DNA from: Taibaiella sp.
GTDB taxonomy: Bacteria > Bacteroidota > Bacteroidia > Chitinophagales > Chitinophagaceae
Reading direction: 5' to 3'
Length of the DNA: 33,571 nt
Assembly: GCA_021740995.1 (NCBI GenBank)
Contig: JAIOYR010000041.1
Coordinates: forward strand, 1 to 33,571
Positions 24,766 through 31,100 of the stretch are shown here, piece by piece. The position numbers were made by a program, and so were the translations under genes. Under the pieces are notes generated by a model. The model was not told where the DNA came from and searched no databases. It worked only from the letters and a program-made list of their open reading frames with translations. How positions within the stretch are numbered: position 1 is the stretch's first letter; every line of letters begins with the position of its first letter.

Positions 24766-24966
24766 CTATTTCCACATCCTGCCATTGTTCCAGTTACGTT
24801 TATACCACCTTTTCCTGTATCCGTTATAGTGTTCTGTTTTTATCTCTTTTGTCTTAGGGTCTTTGTAGGTAGAATACCACCTGCGTTTATTAGCACAACT
24901 GCTGCTGGATATAATTATAATAACAGCTATCGTAGATAAAGCCAGCAATGTTTTTTTGGTCGTCAT
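24766..24966 (-). CDS. Small basic lipoprotein
   Basis: 66-residue predicted lipoprotein. A hydrophobic signal peptide ends in the lipobox region S-S-S-S-Cys, followed by a very basic, aromatic mature part with repeated Arg, Lys, Trp and Tyr (for example YRKRWYKRNW). Such small basic lipoproteins are common in Bacteroidota and have no known function. It lies 41 bases upstream of the stop-interrupted exported gene on the same strand. Confidence 0.55.
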   Translation of the reverse strand: MTTKKTLLALSTIAVIIIISSSSCANKRRWYSTYKDPKTKEIKTEHYNGYRKRWYKRNWNNGRMWK

Positions 24967-25113
24967 ATATTTTTTGATTGTAAATCCGCAGGAAAAACTT
25001 GCGTAAACTTACAAAAATTTGCCAAAGACTGCAAAAGAGTGTTTGAATTATTGGCGAATTAATATAAGTAATTTGTGGGTCAGTTTCCTCATTTACACGT
25101 TCCTGAATAATTT

Positions 25114-25740
25114 TTATTCATTATTTTCAACTGATTTTTTTGCTTTTTTCTTTTTGATGTGTTTTCCTTTGGATTTCTTTTCGGCAGCGGGCTCTTCTTT
25201 ATTAAATAGATTCTTGATAAATGGCATGTTTTTATCGAGATTGTAGTGGTGGGCTGCAGCAATAAGTAATACCAGCAAAATAATCAGTAAAATCGGGTAT
25301 ACGATAAACTTCTTTATGCGTTTGTACATCAACATTCTTCGGTTTCGTACTATCTCATCCTGATCCAGATATCCTCTCGTTTCTATGGTCTTTATTATTT
25401 CTTTATTTTTTGTACGTGTTTCCTTTCGCCAAACTTCATACCCTTCCAATGAGCGTTGTTTGCGCAGATTTTTTCCTTTTTCTGTTAGGAAAAATACAGA
25501 TCCTTCCCGTTCGCCAACAAACTCAAAGTCAATCAAATACTGAAAAATGTTTTTAACGGTTTGGCTCTGTAAAGATCGGAAAGCACGCTCATCGATGCCT
25601 TTTTCTTCCATTATCTTTTCTTTCTCATCAGCTATAAAATTGCGAATAGCAATTTGTATCCCTTTTGAATCACTAAATGTTTGTGTAGGAATTATTCTGT
25701 TTAAGAGTTCCTTTTCGAAATCGTTTAGTTCGGTTTTCAT
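25114..25740 (-). CDS. Membrane-anchored protein of unknown function with a winged-helix-like N terminus
   Basis: 208 residues. The N-terminal 100 are soluble and helical; the segment FEFVGEREGSVFFLTEKG (about 72-89) resembles the wing of a winged-helix domain. A single strong transmembrane helix is at about 145-164 and the C-terminal tail is Lys-rich (KGKHIKKKKAKK). With no signal peptide, the N terminus is probably cytosolic. It could be a membrane-tethered regulator, but this is a guess. Single gene among small unknowns. Confidence 0.65.
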   Translation of the reverse strand: MKTELNDFEKELLNRIIPTQTFSDSKGIQIAIRNFIADEKEKIMEEKGIDERAFRSLQSQTVKNIFQYLIDFEFVGEREGSVFFLTEKGKNLRKQRSLEGYEVWRKETRTKNKEIIKTIETRGYLDQDEIVRNRRMLMYKRIKKFIVYPILLIILLVLLIAAAHHYNLDKNMPFIKNLFNKEEPAAEKKSKGKHIKKKKAKKSVENNE

Positions 25741-25857
25741 TAATAAAATAATTGAATGTTACTTTTCCGTCTGTTTGTAAAGTTCAAACCTACTGTACTT
25801 TTTTGATATACACAACGTCCTGAATGTTATTGGTATACTATTACTGATTGCAACAGA

Positions 25858-25889
25858 TTTGCAGCTAATTTTTTGTTTTAGTATGTTTG
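25858..25889 (+). promoter_or_regulatory. Bacteroidetes-type promoter of the following exported protein
   Basis: TTTG (25858-25861), a 20-base spacer and TATGTTTG (25882-25889) match the -33/-7 consensus well. Transcription would start about 12-15 bases before the ATG at 25909. Confidence 0.65.
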
Positions 25890-25908
25890 TACCAACAAAA
25901 ACGAACGT

Positions 25909-26349
25909 ATGAAAAAATATTTATTGTCATTTATATTTATTTTGTCAGTCTCTTCCTTGAACGCACAGAATTATTTCCTGGCAACATCAGCAGATGGGGT
26001 AGAGGAGTTGTACATTATGTCTGTAACTTCAAACAGGACTACCCAGAGTATTACTGTTTTTGATCGCGTCAAGCCGGTTGAAGGTAAATTGCCTGAATTC
26101 AGGCACAATGCTAAAAAGGATGCCGACAAAGAAACTGACACTAAGAATTTTGATAAACTTGGTTATTATAGAAGAAAAATTCAATATAGCTGTCATGCTA
26201 AGAAATATAGAATTATGGAAGTTACCTACAACGAGCTAGGTGGTAAAGTAATAGAAAAAGTAGAGTATAACGAAGAAGACAGGCAATGGTCCTTGTTGCT
26301 AAAAGGTAGCCTTATTGAGGCTGAATTTAATAAAGTCTGTAAGAAATAG
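25909..26349 (+). CDS. Exported protein of unknown function
   Basis: 146 residues with a clear signal peptide (MKKYLLSFIFILSVSSLNAQ), predicted periplasmic or secreted. The mature part is short, charged and rich in Lys and Glu, with strand-like segments at VEELYIMSV and SITVFDRV and two cysteines (YSCHAKK and the C-terminal VCKK). No family is recognised. A well-formed promoter precedes it and it converges with another small exported protein. Confidence 0.75.
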   Translation: MKKYLLSFIFILSVSSLNAQNYFLATSADGVEELYIMSVTSNRTTQSITVFDRVKPVEGKLPEFRHNAKKDADKETDTKNFDKLGYYRRKIQYSCHAKKYRIMEVTYNELGGKVIEKVEYNEEDRQWSLLLKGSLIEAEFNKVCKK

Positions 26350-26359
26350 TCTACTTAAA

Positions 26360-26379
26360 AAATAAAGATTTCTTTATTT
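26360..26379. terminator. Weak AT hairpin between convergent genes
   Basis: AAATAAAGA and TCTTTATTT arms with a two-base nominal loop, lying between the two convergent small genes and overlapping the stop of the minus-strand one. It could end transcription from both sides, but the stem is almost all A-T. Confidence 0.3.
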
Positions 26380-26733
26380 ATAGGTTTCTTCAAGTACTTT
26401 ATATTCATAACAAATCTTCTTGCTGCTTGCGTTCTTACAACCTGAGCATCCTAGTAGGACCGTATCTTGTGCTTTGAGTTGGTATATTATTAGCTCTTTA
26501 TTGGTATAGTTAAACAGGCTGTCTTCTGTTATTAGTACTATTTTCGCAGTAAGTATTCTTGTGCTGCAACCATTGATTAGTTTGCTTACTTTCATATGGC
26601 CTTCGCACAAGCCAGCTAATTCTACTATTCTTCCACATCTGCCTTCGTACTTTGGTTTGCTTTCCTGACAGATTCCCATAAATGGGGTTATAATTGTAAA
26701 GAGATTGAGAATTGTTTTGACAGTGAAATGCAT
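26374..26733 (-). CDS. Exported Cys-rich protein of unknown function
   Basis: 119 residues from the ATG at 26733, with a signal peptide (MHFTVKTILNLFTIITPFMGICQ). The mature part holds six cysteines, in GRCGR, GLCEG, GCST, GCSGC and KICYEY contexts, suggesting disulfide bonds or metal binding in the periplasm. A longer frame to 26802 adds 23 residues with no signal-like property and is not favoured. Family not recognised. Confidence 0.65.
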   Translation of the reverse strand: MHFTVKTILNLFTIITPFMGICQESKPKYEGRCGRIVELAGLCEGHMKVSKLINGCSTRILTAKIVLITEDSLFNYTNKELIIYQLKAQDTVLLGCSGCKNASSKKICYEYKVLEETYK

Positions 26734-26899
26734 TCTTTTATATTTAAGTACGAATTTACATGAAAATTCACTGTTACACCAGGCGGGTGTGTTTGTAAAC
26801 ATTGTTTCAGCAAAAAGTTACCTTTGTCCAGTTTTGTTACCTTATTAATTAACTCGATAATTTTACGAAAAAAATATAAAATATTATAATACATATACT

Positions 26900-27667
26900 A
26901 TGCGTAAAAAGATAGTTGCCGCAAATTGGAAAATGAATCTTAAACTAGCTGAAGGTGCTGAGTTAGTAAATGATTTGTATAATACTATGCCAGCACTGAG
27001 TAATAATTGCAATGTAGTTATTGCGCCTCCGTATACACACCTGCTGCAGACTGCTACGCAGCTTGCAGTTATAGATCATGTTTATCTGGGCGCTCAGAAT
27101 TGTCATCATGAATCATCAGGTGCATATACCGGAGAGATTTCGGCAGGCATGCTCAGGAGTACTGAAGTAGATTATGTAATAATAGGACATTCAGAGAGAA
27201 GGCAATATTTTGGAGAAGATAACGAGTTGCTGGCTCGTAAAGTAAATCAGGTGCTTTCAAATAGTATGAATGTTATTTATTGCTGTGGTGAGCCTCTGGA
27301 AATCAGGGATGCGCATACTCAAAATATTTATGTAGAGCAACAGTTGAAAAAAGGTCTGTTTCATTTGAGTGCGGAGCAATTAATTGATGTTGTGATTGCT
27401 TACGAGCCAATATGGGCTATAGGTACTGGTCGCACTGCTACATCTACACAGGCGCAGGATATGCATGCACACATTCGTAGTGTGATTGCTGATCAGTATG
27501 GTGCAGATGTTGCTGCAAATATTTCGATTTTGTATGGGGGTAGCTGTAAGCCGTCCAATGCAGCAGAACTTTTTGCATGTGCAGATGTTGATGGTGGATT
27601 GATTGGCGGAGCATCATTAAAGGCAGATGAATTTATAGGTATTATATCAGCAATGATAAAATCCTAA
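26900..27667 (+). CDS. tpiA: Triosephosphate isomerase
   Basis: 255-residue glycolytic enzyme interconverting dihydroxyacetone phosphate and glyceraldehyde 3-phosphate. Catalytic residues are Lys11 in AANWKMN, His96 in IIGHSERR and Glu168 in AYEPIWAIGTG; the phosphate loop YGGSCKPSN is near the C terminus. Length and architecture are standard. A possible promoter (TTTTG, 21-base spacer, TAATTTTA) lies upstream. Single gene, followed by the tRNA-Glu gene. Confidence 0.98.
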   Translation: MRKKIVAANWKMNLKLAEGAELVNDLYNTMPALSNNCNVVIAPPYTHLLQTATQLAVIDHVYLGAQNCHHESSGAYTGEISAGMLRSTEVDYVIIGHSERRQYFGEDNELLARKVNQVLSNSMNVIYCCGEPLEIRDAHTQNIYVEQQLKKGLFHLSAEQLIDVVIAYEPIWAIGTGRTATSTQAQDMHAHIRSVIADQYGADVAANISILYGGSCKPSNAAELFACADVDGGLIGGASLKADEFIGIISAMIKS

Positions 27668-27685
27668 AAAAAAGTAGCCGGAAAA

Positions 27686-27716
27686 TTTGCTCTTAATAAA
27701 TCCTGCCGTATATTTG
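27686..27716 (+). promoter_or_regulatory. Promoter of tRNA-Glu
   Basis: TTTG at 27686-27689, a 19-base spacer and TATATTTG at 27709-27716 match the Bacteroidetes consensus exactly. The tRNA begins 17 bases after the -7 element. Confidence 0.75.
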
Positions 27717-27733
27717 CACTCCAATTGACAAAT

Positions 27734-27805
27734 GGCGTGTTGGTCAATCGGTTAAGACGCCTCCCTTTCACGGAGGAATGACGGGTTCGATTCCCGTACA
27801 TGCTA
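27734..27805 (+). tRNA. tRNA-Glu (anticodon UUC)
   Basis: Acceptor stem GGCGTGT / ACATGCT (with G-T wobbles at pairs 1 and 4), a D-arm with GGTCAATCGGTTAAGAC, an anticodon stem CCTCC / GGAGG around the loop CTTTCAC with anticodon TTC, and a T-arm ACGGG / CCCGT with TTCGATT. The discriminator base is A at 27805 and CCA is not encoded, as is usual in this phylum. Confidence 0.95.
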
Positions 27806-27807
27806 CT

Positions 27808-27842
27808 AAAGAAGGCAATCATTTATTTGGTTGCCTTCTTTT
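27808..27842 (+). terminator. Terminator after tRNA-Glu
   Basis: A 10-base stem (27811-27820 with 27829-27838, one T-G pair), an 8-base loop and a following T-run. It starts about five bases after the tRNA end. Confidence 0.85.
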
Positions 27843-28033
27843 ATTACTCAGATTTTCATTTTAGATTCTTAGTTGGAGATTAAGTTGTTTTATGAAAGTT
27901 TATCTCTCGATTTGGATGTAGGGAATAACTTTCCTCAAATCATCCGCTATTCAGATTTTAGTATTACTTAAAATGCAAGCGAGGTTGTGTTTTCTATTTA
28001 AGATCTGTATATTTAGAATATATAGAAGAACTA

Positions 28034-28078
28034 AAAAGAGACTGTCTCCAAAACATCATTTTGGAGACAGTCTCTTTT
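28034..28078. terminator. Perfect 20-base-pair hairpin, bidirectional terminator
   Basis: Arms 28034-28053 and 28059-28078 are exact reverse complements around a 5-base loop (CATCA). The A-tract on the 5' side and the T-tract on the 3' side allow termination in both directions, which suits a position after the large minus-strand gene and downstream of tRNA-Glu. The remaining bases 27843-28033 show no gene. Confidence 0.85.
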
Positions 28079-28105
28079 GATGAGAAATATTACCTAGATC
28101 ATTGA

Positions 28106-31100
28106 TTATGGCTCATACACTAAACGAACAATCGCAGTACTACCATCCAACCCAATGAATCTGGCTAAATAAATACCTGATGCAAGATTTAGTGGAAGTG
28201 TGACAGCAGTGGTAGATGCTTGTACCTGATATTGCGCCACAACTTTGCCATCCAACGTATATACGTTAAAGACTCCACCTATAGGGGCATTAATATTCAG
28301 TATGCCTGATGTAGGGTTGGGATATAATGTAAAGACACTTTCACTAACCGTGATGCCTTCCAATTCAGGTCTGGCCGTCACTACAGTTATGCCACGTGTT
28401 ACGAAACATCCAGTGCTTAGCTGATAGGTGATTGTTGTTACACCTACATCAACACCCGTAACCGAACCGCTTGCAGCATTTACACTCGCAATAGAAACAT
28501 CAGCACTACTCCATGTACCTGCTCCGGGGCTCGCAGTAAGTGTAACAGATGCTCCATCAACAACAGTAGACGCACCGCTAATTGGATTAGGCAGCGTATT
28601 GATTACCACATTTGTGGTTCTATAGCAGCCTGTAGATATTATGTAAGATACTGTCGCCGTTCCGCCATTCACGCCAGTTATAATGCCAGTTGAAAGACCT
28701 ATCGTAACATTGGAAATATTACTTGAACTCCACGTGCCTCCTATGGTAGTATTGGTAAGTGCAGAGGAAGTGCCTCGGCAGATTGTTGTAGTTCCAGAAA
28801 TGCTTGCAACAGATGGATTGACAGTAGCTGTAATTGTTGTAAAACAACCTGGTGATGTTGTAAAGGTAATATGTGCAGTGCCTGCACTGATACCGGTCAG
28901 CAAACCAGATGCTGCATGTACGTTTGCAATTGAGCCATTACTGCTGCCCCAGGTGCCACCGTATACCGGGCTTGTTAAGGTAGCATTCGTCTGACCTACA
29001 CATACAAGCGGGGATCCTGTAATGGTGCTAATAGACGGATTTACAGTAACAGTAGCTATACTTGCCGCGCACCCAAGTTGGTAACTGATAGTGGTAATGC
29101 CTGTACTAATACCTGTAACCAAGCCGGTACTGGCATTAATATCGGCAACAGCAATGTCATCGCTGGTCCATACACCACCAGATGTAGCAGAGCTAAGCAA
29201 AGTAGTGCTGCCAGCGCACAAACTTAAAACCCCTGAAACCGGAGCAGGTGTGCCGGAAATGGTGACAATTGCTGTGCTGGGGCAGCCAACTGAGAAATAG
29301 TATGATATAGTAGCTGATCCTGAATTTATACCGGTGACTAAACCTGCAGCGGAGACTGTAGCAATTGATGTATTACTACTTATCCACGTGCCGCCAGTAG
29401 TAGTGCTGGATAATGTAGTTGTATTGCCTACACTGGCTGAAAGTGTTCCAGAAATGGCAGCAGGAGCTGTGGTAACAGTTACTATTCGTGTGCTAACACA
29501 ACCAGTTCCTACCTGATAAGATATGGTAGCTGTACCAGCAGTAACTCCGGTAACTAAACCTGTACTTCCTACTGTAGCTATAGAGATATTGCTACTGCTC
29601 CAGGTGCCACCTGTACTGCTACCAATAGATAGCGATGTAGTAAGACCAGCGCATACGGTTGCACTGCCACTTATAGTGCCTGGAGAAGCATATACAACCA
29701 ATGCCTGTGTTTTGTAGCAGCCAGCATTAAGAATGTAGGATATTAGTGTAGTTCCTGCATTTATGCCGGTAATAATTCCGGTACTTGTGTCGGCAGTTGC
29801 TTTTGTTAAGTTACTACTACTCCAAGTGCCCCCTGGTTCAGAATGTGCTAATGTAACTGTAGCACCTACACAAACTGATGGCGTACCTGTTATTGCAGAC
29901 ATTGCAGGATTTACGGTGGCTACAGATATGCTGTAACAACCGGGAGTTTTTCTGTAAGTAATATTCGCAGTTCCTGATGATACGCCCGATAGAAGTGCCG
30001 AGCTTGAATGAACTGTTGCAACTGAAGTATTACTGCTGCTCCATGTTCCACCTGTTACAGGGTTTGCAAGTGTCATTCTGTTTTGACCAACACAAACTTC
30101 GGGTGAGCCTGTATTTGCACTAAGCGCAGCGTTAACGTTTATTGTAGTTGTGCGCATACAGCCTGTAGGTATCGTATAAGTAATAGTAGCAGTACCAGGA
30201 TTTGTACCACTCAGAATACCGGATGTCGATCCGATAGTAGCTGTTTCGGTATCACTGCTGGTCCATGTACCATAAAATGTACCAGAACTCAAAGAAACCG
30301 TACTGCCTGAACATACTGTATTTGTACCGGTTATTGTAGCAGGTAATGCACCTACGGTGAATACGATTGTATTGCGGCATACTGCTGAAAGCGCATAAGT
30401 TATAATTGTAGTACCTGCAGAGATTCCCGTTACTTCACCAGTAGCCGGATTGACAGTAGCTTTGGAAGTAAAATAGCTGCTCCATGTGCCGCCAGATGGG
30501 GTAGACAATAATGTGGATGTGCTACCAATACATGCAAACGGAGTGCCGGTAATTACTGAAGGTACACTAGACACGGTTACTACTCTCGTCGCATAACAGC
30601 CACTTGATGGAGACTGGTAGCTTATAGTAGTGGTGCCCTGACTAACAGAAGTAACTAATCCAGCACTGCTTATAGTAGCTACAGCGGGTGTACTGCTGGT
30701 CCAGGTTCCACCAGAGGTTGCATTTGTCAATGTGGTATTTGTACCGAGGCATAGGAAACCTGTACCATTGATAGATGCAGGTGCTGCCAGTACTGTCACT
30801 GTTTGTGTGGCTGGAGCACCACAACCTGTATTGTAGGATATAATAACGGTACCAGCACTATTGCCCGACACAATGCCCGAGCTCATACCAACCGTAGCTC
30901 TGGCCGTATTGCTGCTTGACCATACACCAGCGTAAGTTGTATTAGATAAAGCAGATGTGGCCCCTGCACATATTACCGGATTTCCGGTTATTGTATCGGA
31001 TGCAGCCAGAGAGTTTACAGATACAATTGTTGAAACCAGATTAGTACATCCAAATGAATTGGTTACACTGTAGGTAATGGCAGCAGTGCCGTTAGACATA

